Below, piece by piece: positions 26,845 through 34,847 of a stretch of 64,000 bases of DNA. Each line of letters begins with the position of its first letter. The stretch's first letter is position 1. Position numbers and translations under genes: made by a program. The notes beneath the pieces are model-generated. The model saw nothing but the letters and a program-made list of their open reading frames with translations. It did no database searches and was not told the DNA's origin. The stretch comes from Blautia glucerasea (GTDB taxonomy: Bacteria > Bacillota > Clostridia > Lachnospirales > Lachnospiraceae), in the NCBI RefSeq assembly GCF_020537505.1, contig NZ_JAJBMO010000012.1, positions 33,377 to 97,376 of the forward strand, given 5' to 3'.

Positions 26845-28332
26845 CTATACATTTCTGTTATATTCTTTCTCAATCCAAGCCATCAACACATCTACTATGT
26901 ATTCCTGCTGCTCTTCTGCGAGCTGCACCCCTGCTGGAATTCTATGCCACTTATACAGACATCCCCGACAGCAACAGCCAGTAGCATGCTGAGCCAGGAA
27001 TACAGGATGTCCTCGCATTGGAGTCTGTTTGCCATCATTTGGGATCTGGGCCGGAGCCAGGCGCGTTCGCACAAAATCTGCGGCATGGCTGCGGATGGTA
27101 TCCATTCCCTTCTCCTGGATATACTGTATATCCTTGTCCTTCAAATGGAAGCGGCTGCGGAAATTTGAGCGGGACAGGCGGGCAAACAAATCACAAAACC
27201 GTTCCTGTTCCGAACTATATTTTCGCAAATATTTCTCATAACCAGCCAGTGTTTCCGCTATTTTCAGGTTGAGATCCGAACTGTTATAAGTATAATTTTC
27301 ATCCTCTAGCCGAAAATAGAAATCTATATTAGCTTTTTGCTTATTATTTCCACGCGTGATTCCTCTACCGCTGTTTCGGGAATTATTACCATTCGTCTTA
27401 TTGTTAATTCCATTATTTTTTCCTTGCGCTCCTGTGTCTTCTTCCTTCACCAGAAGTTTCACTTGCGCTGCATGCTTCTTCAGCAGCGGAATAATACAGA
27501 AATACAGCCGGTCATCTTCCATGTGAAGATACCCTAATACCTGTCTATTTTTATTCATAAGCTGGATCTGGTTCCCGTGGAAGGCTTTTGGAAAAAGATA
27601 TTCGCCTGGGCGTAAACTGGCTATAAGCCAGCCTTCTGGAGAGGATTCTTCCGAAGCCACAAATGCCTTAAATCGATAAATTCTCTGACCTTTTCCATCC
27701 GTGCTCTCTGGTTTCGTCAGAGAATCTAAAACCAGTAATGGATTTACATATTGCATAGAAAGATATTCAAACAGTTTCGCCTGGACGCGAAAACGGTACT
27801 CCTTCAAATCTGGCATACAGGATAGATCTTCGACGTTTATAGCATTCTCCGTTCTCTCAAGAAGAGCGGCGGTAGCATGACGAAGACTGGTAAGAAAAAG
27901 TGTGAAATCTTCTTCCTCCGGATCCCACATATATTTCCCGTGGGCAGCCTGATAATACAGCTTCCCCTGGGCTTCCTTTCGTTCTTCTTCAGAGAGATTC
28001 ATACTATAGTGCAGATAAATATTCCTTGGTATAAAAGCAGCCTCGTTCAGTTCACCAGACCATTCCTGGCGCTGCTCCCACTTCCCAGATCTATGATTGT
28101 CTGTGCCATGGGCTTCTGTTCCCTGTACGCTCTTCGTTTCCCACTTATCGCTCTGGCTCAGTATCCGGTACGCTTCATTTATCTCCTGTGCACGCTGAAT
28201 ATGCGCTTCCCCTACTTCATTCAATGAGTCCGGATGAAAACGGCTGATCATCTTATGATATTTTCGCTTAATCTCCCTTTCATCATCCTCCTGGGTAATA
28301 CCAAGAAGGTTCATTGCCTGCTGCCTGTTCAT
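26845..28332 (-). CDS. J-domain protein fused to a C-terminal DUF4186-like domain
   Basis: A 495-residue multidomain protein. Residues about 1-62 are a J-domain (AMNLLGITQEDDEREIKRKYHKMISRFHPDSLNEV, with the HPD motif) that should stimulate a DnaK-type Hsp70. A middle region of about 300 residues has no recognised motif and includes an Asn/Gly-rich linker (NNGINNKTNGNNSRNSGRG). The last 110 residues resemble DUF4186: FRSRFHLKDKDIQYIQEKG, DTIRSHAADFVRTRLAPA, PNDGKQTPMRGHPVFLAQHA, TGCCCRGCLYKWHRIP. The Cys/His set (CCCRGC, HRIP) could bind metal. DUF4186 proteins are, to my knowledge, usually short stand-alone proteins. It lies upstream of sbcDC in the same direction. Confidence 0.8.
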   Translation of the reverse strand: MNRQQAMNLLGITQEDDEREIKRKYHKMISRFHPDSLNEVGEAHIQRAQEINEAYRILSQSDKWETKSVQGTEAHGTDNHRSGKWEQRQEWSGELNEAAFIPRNIYLHYSMNLSEEERKEAQGKLYYQAAHGKYMWDPEEEDFTLFLTSLRHATAALLERTENAINVEDLSCMPDLKEYRFRVQAKLFEYLSMQYVNPLLVLDSLTKPESTDGKGQRIYRFKAFVASEESSPEGWLIASLRPGEYLFPKAFHGNQIQLMNKNRQVLGYLHMEDDRLYFCIIPLLKKHAAQVKLLVKEEDTGAQGKNNGINNKTNGNNSRNSGRGITRGNNKQKANIDFYFRLEDENYTYNSSDLNLKIAETLAGYEKYLRKYSSEQERFCDLFARLSRSNFRSRFHLKDKDIQYIQEKGMDTIRSHAADFVRTRLAPAQIPNDGKQTPMRGHPVFLAQHATGCCCRGCLYKWHRIPAGVQLAEEQQEYIVDVLMAWIEKEYNRNV

Positions 28333-28490
28333 TTTATGTCTTCCTATTACTTTTATTTTCTCTATAACTTTTGTTTATGATGTTCTTTCAGTATACCTTA
28401 TTTTGTTACAAAGGGCTATAAATTTCCAGTTTAACTTAAATGGGATAAAGTGATTTCCAAATGGGATTAATTCGACATTGTTATGATTTA

Positions 28491-28520
28491 TGGCTGGGAA
28501 GCTAGTTCCCAGCCATTTTT
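28491..28520 (+). terminator. Orphan intrinsic terminator
   Basis: TGGCTGGGAA (28491-28500) pairs perfectly with TTCCCAGCCA (28506-28515), followed by five T on the + strand. No + strand gene precedes it, so it may end a small RNA or antisense transcript. Confidence 0.7.
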
Positions 28521-28656
28521 CTGATGTGTTTTGTTATAATTTTATCGGATGTGTTTCGAAAATCTTTCGTTTTCTTATTGATCTTAGGTATTTGGGTTGA
28601 TCTTTAGTGGCTTATGAATCTTTAGTAATTTACAAATCTTTGGTAGAACACAGAAC

Positions 28657-28728
28657 TTTTGTACTTCTAAGTTCTTTTGTACTTTTAGGACCTTTTGTAC
28701 TTTTAGATTCTTTTGTACTTTATGACTT
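28657..28728. repeat. Four-copy 18-bp tandem repeat
   Basis: TTTTGTACTT recurs at 28657, 28675, 28693 and 28711, a strict 18-base period with diverged spacers. Non-coding as far as can be judged. Confidence 0.85.
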
Positions 28729-28874
28729 TCTTTCGTATCTCAGATTTCTTAAGTGTTTTTCGTATTTCTCTTTCGTTGATGTATTTATACTACCATATCT
28801 GTCGTCTTTTGTCACCTGGCAAAGTGAACATATTTTCGATTGTATTTTCATCTATTTTTTATTCTATGAATATA

Positions 28875-29084
28875 TTACACAAATACCAGCATTGCGATCC
28901 CGACTATCACTAGAAGGGGAATTGCTATGTAAATCAAGCCTCCCAGGACTAATCCGATTAGGACAAGGGGTAGAAAGATCAGACGAAAAAAGATTTTCGT
29001 GATTCCCCAGGTTGCGCGGAAGGCAAGTCCGATCATTTTGCCAAATATACCAAACATTAAAATGATAAATAGCAGCGTCAACAT
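28875..29084 (-). CDS. Small hydrophobic membrane protein
   Basis: A 69-residue, almost wholly hydrophobic protein with two or three membrane segments: MLTLLFIILMFGIFGKMIGLAF, FFRLIFLPLVLIGLVLGGLIYI and AIPLLVIVGIAMLVFV. A good ribosome site (GAGGTGA) precedes the ATG, and base composition differs from the AT-rich spacer around it, so it is judged real. It stands alone, with no operon partner. Function unknown; similar tiny proteins are common and poorly described in Lachnospiraceae. Confidence 0.65.
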   Translation of the reverse strand: MLTLLFIILMFGIFGKMIGLAFRATWGITKIFFRLIFLPLVLIGLVLGGLIYIAIPLLVIVGIAMLVFV

Positions 29085-29279
29085 AAATTGTCACCTCGTT
29101 TTCTTTTCGGGCATTATACACTATGGTCTGCCTTTTACTGTAATTAACGACTTACTGAGAATTTTCACTTCAAATAAAGAAAAAAATTTCCAAACATAAT
29201 CCTAAGAGCATGGCATTTTCAAAAACAATGTAAGCAAATCCCTACAAGAGATCAATAAAATTTATGATTCCCGCAAAAA

Positions 29280-29308
29280 GCCCCCTGCGGAATATTCCGC
29301 AAGGGGGC
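29280..29308 (-). terminator. Intrinsic terminator downstream of phosphoglucomutase
   Basis: GCCCCCTTGCGGAATATTCC on the minus strand forms, with its continuation, a palindrome of 14-bp arms followed by TTTTT. It lies about 125 bases beyond the phosphoglucomutase stop. A recurrent motif (29310-29350) precedes it on the minus strand. Confidence 0.85.
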
Positions 29309-29309
29309 G

Positions 29310-29350
29310 ATCATTTACGCAAGCAACGAACCAACGTCCATGCTTGCATG
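29310..29350 (-). repeat. Recurrent terminator-associated motif, copy 1
   Basis: On the minus strand CATGCAAGCATGGAC, then GTTGG, ending TTGCGTAAA directly before the terminator hairpin. Related sequences occur at 33267-33306 and 38636-38673, and more weakly at 14380-14418, each next to a terminator-like hairpin. Confidence 0.6.
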
Positions 29351-29432
29351 GAACCTTGGCGATTGCCGCGATAACGAGACAAATTTCATCGAGCACATTT
29401 TATCTCGTTTACTATACAATTATATACTTCGC

Positions 29433-31115
29433 TTAAGCCATCATCGGCTCAAGTGCCTTAGCCAGCTTCTCTTTTTCAGCTTCTGCCTCTGCAAGATCTT
29501 TACCCAGTGTAGTGTAATAAATCTTAATCTTCGGCTCTGTTCCGGATGGACGAACAACTACTGTCTCGTTATTCTCCAGTTTGTAAATGAGAACATTTGC
29601 TGCTGGAAGACCGGTCTCCTCAGGCTTCTTATAATCGGTAACCTTCACTACCTTGTAGCCTGCAATGTCTGCCGGCGGGTTGTCACGGAATTTCTGCATG
29701 ATTCCTGCCATAGTGTCCATTCCGCTGAGTCCCGGGAATTCAAAGCTGTCAACCTTGTTCAGGTAACGGCCATACTGTGCGTAAATCTCCTCAAGTCTCT
29801 GCTTCAGGGAGCTTCCAATGCTTCTGTAGTATGCAGCCATCTCGCAGATCAGCATGGATCCGATAATGGCATCCTTATCACGTACATACGGTCCTGCAAG
29901 GTATCCGTAGCTCTCTTCAAATCCGAAGATGAAACGGTCCACTTCACCGGCAGCCTCGAGCTGTGCGATCTGATCGCCGATCCACTTAAATCCGGTAAGT
30001 ACACTTCTGAGCTCTACGCCATAGTGCTCTGCAACTGCATCTGCAAGAGGTGTGGATACGATAGATTTCACTGCGACCGGATTCTTCGGCATTGTGCCTT
30101 TCTCAATACGGCCAGCTGCGATATAGTCAAGAAGAAGAACTCCCACTTCATTACCACTTACCAGTTCATAGGATCCATCCGGGCATTTCATAGCAATACC
30201 AACACGGTCTGCATCCGGGTCAGTAGCAAGCATAAGGTCTGCTCCTGTCTCCTTGGCAAGCTTCAATCCCTGCTCCAGAGCTGCGAAAATCTCCGGGTTC
30301 GGGTAGCTGCATGTGGTAAAATAGCCGTTCGGGTATTCCTGTTCCGGAACAATCGTTACATCTGTGATTCCGATATCCTTCAGGATCTGAGTTACCGGTA
30401 CAAGTCCGGAACCATTCAGCGGGCTGTAAACCAGCTTCAGACCTGCTGTCTTGCAAAGACCTGGACGAACCTGGCGGGACTCGATTGCATCGTAAAGAGC
30501 ACGTTTGCAGTCATCACCAACAAAGCGGATCAGGCCTTCCTCAACGCCCTCTGCAAAGGACATGTATTTCGCACCTGTAAGAATGTCAGTCTTCTGGATC
30601 TCATCGTAAACGATAGCTGCAGCATCATCTGTCATCTGGCAGCCATCCGGGCCGTAAGCCTTGTATCCATTATATTTAGCAGGGTTATGAGATGCGGTAA
30701 CCATAATACCCGCGTTGCACTCATAGTAGCGTGTCGCAAAGGAAAGGGCCGGTACAGGCATTAATGCATCATAAATTCTGACCTTAATGTCATTGGCAGC
30801 CAGAACTCCTGCTGCTGTTTTCGCAAATATATCACTCTTCAGACGGCTGTCGTAGCTGATTGCAACGGTCTGAGTGCCGCCCTGAGTCTTCACCCAGTTA
30901 GCAAGACCCTGTGTAGCCTGACGCACTACATAGATATTCATACGATTGGTACCTGCGCCAAGAACTCCACGGAGTCCTGCTGTACCAAATTTCAGAGCTA
31001 CTGCAAAACGATCTTTAATTTCTTCGTCGTTTCCTTCAATCTTAGATAATTCTGGTTTCAGATCTGCATCCTCGAGATCCGCTGCCATCCAGCGCTTGTA
31101 CTCTTCGTTATACAT
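29433..31115 (-). CDS. pgcA: Alpha-phosphoglucomutase (phosphomannomutase family)
   Basis: Interconverts glucose-1-phosphate and glucose-6-phosphate, linking glycolysis to glycogen and cell-wall precursors. The 560-residue length fits Firmicute PgcA. It starts MYNEEYKRWMAADLEDADL with KFGTAGLRGVLGAG. The catalytic phosphoserine loop is GIMVTASHNPAKYNGYK (about 142). The metal loop is LATDPDADRVGIAM, the sugar-binding loop FGFEESYGYLAG, and the phosphate-binding loop VVRPSGTEPKIKIY. Start at 31115 with GGCAGGAG upstream; an open frame extends 50 codons further but without homology. Monocistronic with its own terminator. Product supplies GlgC, encoded 30 kb away. Confidence 0.93.
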   Translation of the reverse strand: MYNEEYKRWMAADLEDADLKPELSKIEGNDEEIKDRFAVALKFGTAGLRGVLGAGTNRMNIYVVRQATQGLANWVKTQGGTQTVAISYDSRLKSDIFAKTAAGVLAANDIKVRIYDALMPVPALSFATRYYECNAGIMVTASHNPAKYNGYKAYGPDGCQMTDDAAAIVYDEIQKTDILTGAKYMSFAEGVEEGLIRFVGDDCKRALYDAIESRQVRPGLCKTAGLKLVYSPLNGSGLVPVTQILKDIGITDVTIVPEQEYPNGYFTTCSYPNPEIFAALEQGLKLAKETGADLMLATDPDADRVGIAMKCPDGSYELVSGNEVGVLLLDYIAAGRIEKGTMPKNPVAVKSIVSTPLADAVAEHYGVELRSVLTGFKWIGDQIAQLEAAGEVDRFIFGFEESYGYLAGPYVRDKDAIIGSMLICEMAAYYRSIGSSLKQRLEEIYAQYGRYLNKVDSFEFPGLSGMDTMAGIMQKFRDNPPADIAGYKVVKVTDYKKPEETGLPAANVLIYKLENNETVVVRPSGTEPKIKIYYTTLGKDLAEAEAEKEKLAKALEPMMA

Positions 31116-31318
31116 TTTAACCACTCCTGCCATTATTATTATGTTTATTTTGTCTAATATTACTACAGATATTAATAATATACCACATTTTTCACGAAAC
31201 GGCAATATAAGTGACAAATTTCTACCAGACATTTTTTCTCTATTGTTGCCGTTTTCCAGGAACATTCCGGGATGTGTTTTATTTTAACTTTGGTATAGCG
31301 TTTCCGGCATTTTTACGC

Positions 31319-31361
31319 TATAATAAGATAGTGTGTGAAAGCAGTCATCCTAACTGCTTTC
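31319..31361 (+). promoter_or_regulatory. Promoter -10 and leader hairpin of thrH
   Basis: TATAAT at 31319-31324 in the 330-base gap before thrH, without a clear -35. Near the expected transcript start, GAAAGCAGT (31337-31345) pairs with ACTGCTTTC (31353-31361), a leader hairpin that could stabilise or attenuate the mRNA. The rest of the gap holds nothing recognisable. Confidence 0.5.
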
Positions 31362-31447
31362 ATCTTGTGCTTTATATGACCTTGAGATCTGAAAAAACTA
31401 TAAAATTCAATTGCAGCAATCTTTACAGCTGCAGAACGGAGGAGATT

Positions 31448-32053
31448 ATGGAAATTGTCTGCTTAGACTTAGAAGGTGTACTTGTCCCGGAGATCTGGAT
31501 CGCATTTGCCGAAGAGACCGGCATTCCAGAGCTGAAACGAACCACAAGAGACGAGCCTGATTACGATAAATTAATGAAATACCGTCTGAACATTCTGAAA
31601 AAGCATGGTCTTGGCCTGAAAGAAATCCAGGAGACCATTGCTAAGATTGATCCGATTCCTGGTGCCAGGGAATTTCTGGACAAATTAAGGGCACAGACCC
31701 AGGTTATCATCCTCAGCGACACATTTTCCCAGTTCGCAGGCCCTCTTATGAAAAAGCTGGGTTATCCTACCATCTTCTGCAACACACTGGTAGTGGGCGA
31801 AAATGGCGAAATTACTGATTTCAAAATGCGCTGTGAAAAATCCAAATACACCACTGTGAAAGCCCTGCAGTCCATCGGCTACGACACCATTGCCAGCGGT
31901 GACAGCCACAACGACCTGGGTATGATCCAGGCAAGTAAAGCAGGATTCCTGTTCAAGAGCACAGATGCCATCAAGGCTGAGTATCCGGAGCTCCCGGCTT
32001 ACGAAACTTACGACGAGCTGTATGACGCGATTATGAATGTAATTAACGGTTAA
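31448..32053 (+). CDS. thrH: ThrH-type phosphoserine phosphatase / homoserine phosphotransferase
   Basis: HAD phosphatase of 201 residues closely resembling ThrH, which dephosphorylates phosphoserine and can transfer the phosphate to homoserine. Near-diagnostic opening MEIVCLDLEGVLVPEIWIAF (nucleophile Asp 7), then TTRDEPDYDKLMKYRL, VIILSDTFSQFAGPLMKKLG (motif II), and SGDSHNDLGMIQASKAGFLF (motif IV). The real start is the ATG at 31448 preceded by GGAGGAG; upstream open sequence is not coding. Monocistronic, ended by a strong terminator. It would contribute to serine or threonine synthesis. Confidence 0.93.
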   Translation: MEIVCLDLEGVLVPEIWIAFAEETGIPELKRTTRDEPDYDKLMKYRLNILKKHGLGLKEIQETIAKIDPIPGAREFLDKLRAQTQVIILSDTFSQFAGPLMKKLGYPTIFCNTLVVGENGEITDFKMRCEKSKYTTVKALQSIGYDTIASGDSHNDLGMIQASKAGFLFKSTDAIKAEYPELPAYETYDELYDAIMNVING

Positions 32054-32061
32054 CATAAAAC

Positions 32062-32106
32062 GAGACTTGTTTTTTATCTATTTCATAGAAAACAGGTCTC
32101 ATTTTT
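32062..32106 (+). terminator. Intrinsic terminator of thrH
   Basis: GAGACTTGTTTT (32062-32073) pairs with AAAACAGGTCTC (32089-32100), with one wobble, followed by TTTTT. Confidence 0.85.
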
Positions 32107-32131
32107 CATCTGGTTTCTGTAGACACAGCAG

Positions 32132-32205
32132 CTGGGCAACTGATATTCCCAAGCAGGTCATTTTAGGTGCGCTGCACCGACCTGCGTGTAATACCAATTG
32201 CCCAA
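32132..32205. repeat. Long imperfect inverted repeat downstream of the ribose regulator
   Basis: Outer arms CTGGGCAACTGATATT (32132-32147) and AATACCAATTGCCCAA (32190-32205), inner arms GCAGGTC/GACCTGC (32153-32159 and 32179-32185). The whole 74 bases fold into one hairpin ending 13 bases before the regulator's stop. No U-run, so it is perhaps a small palindromic element rather than a terminator. Confidence 0.6.
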
Positions 32206-32217
32206 CCGTGTCCCCCC

Positions 32218-33216
32218 TTATATTTTCTTCACGCTCTCCCGCTCAATAAACTGTGTGCACATCTGCATCTTGATCTTAATCCCGTCATTGTCTTTCAGAA
32301 TATCCCGCAGACGCCTTACAACCGCTCTTCCCATCTCCTGCTTCGGCACCCGGAGTGTAGTCAGCGGCGGATAAGAAATTGAGGAAAACGTAAGATCATC
32401 AAATCCCACAATGGATATATCCTCCGGGATCCGGAGCCCGAATTCTGCCATGGCCTTCATAGCTCCCAGTGCAATCATATCGTTGTCTGCAAAGAAGGCT
32501 GTAGGCAGCTTCACTTTCTCAGACAAATACCGCTTCATATTCTCGTAAGCACCATCGATGGTAGTTGCCATTGTAAAAATATAGTCCTTATTCAGGGGAA
32601 GTCCCGCCTTTTGCAGCGCGGTCTGATATCCTGCAAAACGGGACCGGAAAGGTTTGATCCTGAAAGCTCCCCGCAAATAACCAATCTCTTTATGTCCATT
32701 GGCAATAAGATACTCCGTAGCCATACGTGCGGAATCCGCATTATTGATCAACATGGCATCAAAGCTCATGTCCTCTTTCCAGTAATCAATCGCAACAAAC
32801 GGGCAGGACATTCCACGGATCAGGTCAATATCCGCATCCACCATTTCTGTACCAAGAAGAATCACCGCAGATGCCTTGTCATTCATGATCCATTTCGCCT
32901 GCTCCTGGTACCCTGGATCCCTTTTGTCCAGGTTGCACATCTGCATTTCCATTCCACAGGCGCGGCATTCCTGCTCCACCCCGGAGATCAGCTGGATAAA
33001 AAAAGGGGAATCCTCGACTACAGAACCATCACGCTTAAACATGACAAACTTTATCTTACGGATGTGGTTTTCCTCAAAATACCCAAGATCCTGCGCCACT
33101 TTAAAAATCTTCGCAGAGGTCTCAGCATTTACACCCTTTTTGTAGTTTAGTGCATTTGAAACAGTTGCTGGAGAAAATCCTGTGATCTCACTGATTTTCC
33201 TCACACTCACTTTCAT
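32218..33216 (-). CDS. rbsR: LacI-family regulator, probable ribose repressor
   Basis: A 332-residue LacI/GalR protein. The DNA-binding domain is VSVRKISEITGFSPATVSNALNYKKGVN (about 2-30), followed by a sugar-binding-like sensor with VILLGTEMVDADIDLIRGM and FADNDMIALGAMKAM, and a C-terminal VGFDDLTFSSISYPPLTTLRVP. ATG at 33216 is behind AGAGGAGGACC. It lies directly after the rbs operon (rbsD last) on the same strand, separated by a terminator. The rbs assignment comes from position, and the ligand has not been shown. Confidence 0.82.
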   Translation of the reverse strand: MKVSVRKISEITGFSPATVSNALNYKKGVNAETSAKIFKVAQDLGYFEENHIRKIKFVMFKRDGSVVEDSPFFIQLISGVEQECRACGMEMQMCNLDKRDPGYQEQAKWIMNDKASAVILLGTEMVDADIDLIRGMSCPFVAIDYWKEDMSFDAMLINNADSARMATEYLIANGHKEIGYLRGAFRIKPFRSRFAGYQTALQKAGLPLNKDYIFTMATTIDGAYENMKRYLSEKVKLPTAFFADNDMIALGAMKAMAEFGLRIPEDISIVGFDDLTFSSISYPPLTTLRVPKQEMGRAVVRRLRDILKDNDGIKIKMQMCTQFIERESVKKI

Positions 33217-33266
33217 TTTAGGTCCTCCTCTGTCAGTAAAAATAATGTCATACATCTGCTTCCAAG

Positions 33267-33306
33267 GTCTTATGCAGGCATGGACTTTGGCTCGCCTATT
33301 GCGTAA
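33267..33306 (+). repeat. Recurrent terminator-associated motif, copy 2
   Basis: TATGCAGGCATGGACTTTGG followed by CTCGCCTATTGCGTAAA, directly touching the next hairpin. It matches the motif at 38636-38673 most closely. Confidence 0.6.
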
Positions 33307-33353
33307 AAAAGACGCTGCAAAACAAGCTGTCACCTGTCTTTCGCAGCGTCTTC
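33305..33353 (-). terminator. Intrinsic terminator of the rbs operon
   Basis: GACGCTGC (33311-33318) pairs with GCAGCGTC (33343-33350). On the minus strand it ends in TTTTTT, just past the rbsD stop. Confidence 0.85.
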
Positions 33354-33365
33354 TCTGATCATTTT

Positions 33366-33767
33366 TTATGCTGGGAAAGCAACTCCCGCTCTTAAAATTA
33401 TGTTCGGATAAGGTGTAAACTCACCTGTACGGATTGCAAATTTGCACTGTGCAGACATCTTTTTCAGATCTACGTGGTCAATTCTGCTCTCCTCTGCCTC
33501 AGGAAGGCTCTGCTGAATATATGCAAGAAGCTCCGGATTCTTTTCCTCGATCTCATTTGCAATGGTGTAGGCTTCCACTTCTGTCTCTGCCAGCACCGCA
33601 TCCATCACCTGTTTAAAGGTGGGAACTCCTCCGCATACAACCAGGTCTACAATCTCCACACCCTTTGGAATGGGCATTCCTGCATCACCGATCATAAACA
33701 GATCTTTGTGTCCCAGCTCTGCGATGCAACGGATCAGCTGGGCATTTAAAATCCCTGATTTTTTCAT
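33366..33767 (-). CDS. rbsD: D-ribose pyranase
   Basis: Converts beta-ribopyranose to beta-ribofuranose so that ribokinase can use it. A 133-residue protein with the family landmarks MKKSGILNAQLIRCIAELGHKDLFMIGDAGMPIP (catalytic His 20 region), VDLVVCGGVPTFKQVM, and the C-terminal IRTGEFTPYPNIILRAGVAF. Last gene of the rbsB-DUF2291-rbsA-rbsC-rbsD operon, 14 bases after rbsC. It is the best evidence that the transporter is for ribose rather than another pentose. Confidence 0.95.
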   Translation of the reverse strand: MKKSGILNAQLIRCIAELGHKDLFMIGDAGMPIPKGVEIVDLVVCGGVPTFKQVMDAVLAETEVEAYTIANEIEEKNPELLAYIQQSLPEAEESRIDHVDLKKMSAQCKFAIRTGEFTPYPNIILRAGVAFPA

Positions 33768-33781
33768 GCTATTGCCTCTCT

Positions 33782-34828
33782 TTATTTGTTCTCGTTTCTT
33801 GCCTGAAGTGCCATCTTCGCCTGAAGATTTCTCTGTGTCTGGTCAATTACAACTGCAAGGATGATAACCAAACCACGGATAACCTTCTGCCAGAACTCAG
33901 ATACACCACACATTGTCATACCATCATTGATAACACCGATAACGAATGCACCAACTACAGTTCCGATGATCGTTCCAGAACCACCGCTCATGGAAGTACC
34001 GCCAAGTACGGTAGCTGCGATGGCATTCATTTCCCAGCCATCACCAGATGCCGGATGTGCTGCGGAAAGCTGTGCGGTGTTGATCATACCAACCCATGCT
34101 GCACAGAAGCCGGAGATCATGTAAACGATAATTTTAATCTTGTCCGCTTTGATACCGGAAAGGCGGGCAGATTTCTCGTTGCCGCCGACTGCAAGTACAT
34201 ACCATCCAAATGGAAGCTTTTTCAGGATGATAACAGAAATAATTGCAAGTACTGCGAAAATGTAAACACCAGTAGGAATACCAGCAATGTTGCTTCCAAG
34301 GATCTTGAAGCCTGTGTTGCCAAGTCCGTCATAACCTTTGATATCGGAGAATGTTGCACCGTTGGAACGAAGGTTTGCAAAACCACGGCAGATGTACATG
34401 GTACCAAGGGTAGCGATAAATGGTGCCACACCTAATTTTGTTACAATAAGACCGTTGACTGCACCGATGATACAACCAACAACCAGCATGGTAATAATGA
34501 TTACTGGAACGCTGAAGTAAAGAGTTACGCCTGCAAATTTCAGTGTGATACCTTCCTGGATCATACCGCCGGCAAGCATACCAACAAGTCCGACTACAGA
34601 ACCAACGGAAAGGTCAATACCACCGGTAATGATTACGAATGTCATACCAAGTGCAAGGATTCCGTACAGGGCTACGTGCTTGGCAACCATGGTCAGCGTA
34701 GATGCTGACAGGAATGTAGTTCCTTTTACAATGGTGAAAAAGATGACCAGGAGTACCAGTACAATAAAGGTACGTCCTTTTAACAGTGTCATTAACAACT
34801 GATTATTATTTGATTTTTTGTTATTCAT
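33782..34828 (-). CDS. rbsC: Ribose ABC transporter permease
   Basis: A 348-residue CUT2-type permease with about eight to ten membrane segments (RTFIVLVLLVIFFTIVKG; ALYGILALGMTFVIITGGIDLSVGSVVGLVGMLAGG; VPVIIITMLVVGCIIGAVNGLIV). It carries the conserved GLGVAPFIATLGTM-like loop and the GGSGTIIGTVVGAFVIGVINDGM segment. ATG at 34828 follows GGGGAGGAG and lies 20 bases past the rbsA stop; a longer frame upstream overlaps rbsA and is rejected. It works with RbsA and RbsB. Confidence 0.93.
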   Translation of the reverse strand: MNNKKSNNNQLLMTLLKGRTFIVLVLLVIFFTIVKGTTFLSASTLTMVAKHVALYGILALGMTFVIITGGIDLSVGSVVGLVGMLAGGMIQEGITLKFAGVTLYFSVPVIIITMLVVGCIIGAVNGLIVTKLGVAPFIATLGTMYICRGFANLRSNGATFSDIKGYDGLGNTGFKILGSNIAGIPTGVYIFAVLAIISVIILKKLPFGWYVLAVGGNEKSARLSGIKADKIKIIVYMISGFCAAWVGMINTAQLSAAHPASGDGWEMNAIAATVLGGTSMSGGSGTIIGTVVGAFVIGVINDGMTMCGVSEFWQKVIRGLVIILAVVIDQTQRNLQAKMALQARNENK

Positions 34829-34847
34829 TGTTCTGCTCCTCCCCGGC

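Larger units (their letters stand above)
28333..28874. other. AT-rich intergenic region
   Basis: About 540 bases without a convincing gene. It contains an orphan terminator-like hairpin (28491-28520) and an 18-bp tandem repeat (28657-28728). An open frame across it on the + strand simply translates the tandem repeat and has no ribosome site. Confidence 0.6.

Noticed and set aside
28607..29002. 131-codon + strand frame with LLSSFVLLGPFVLLDSFVL repeats
   Set aside because: Produced by the 18-bp tandem repeat in AT-rich spacer; no ribosome site.
29340..30764. 474-codon + strand frame opposite phosphoglucomutase
   Set aside because: Shadow frame; the minus strand encodes a complete phosphoglucomutase with all motifs.
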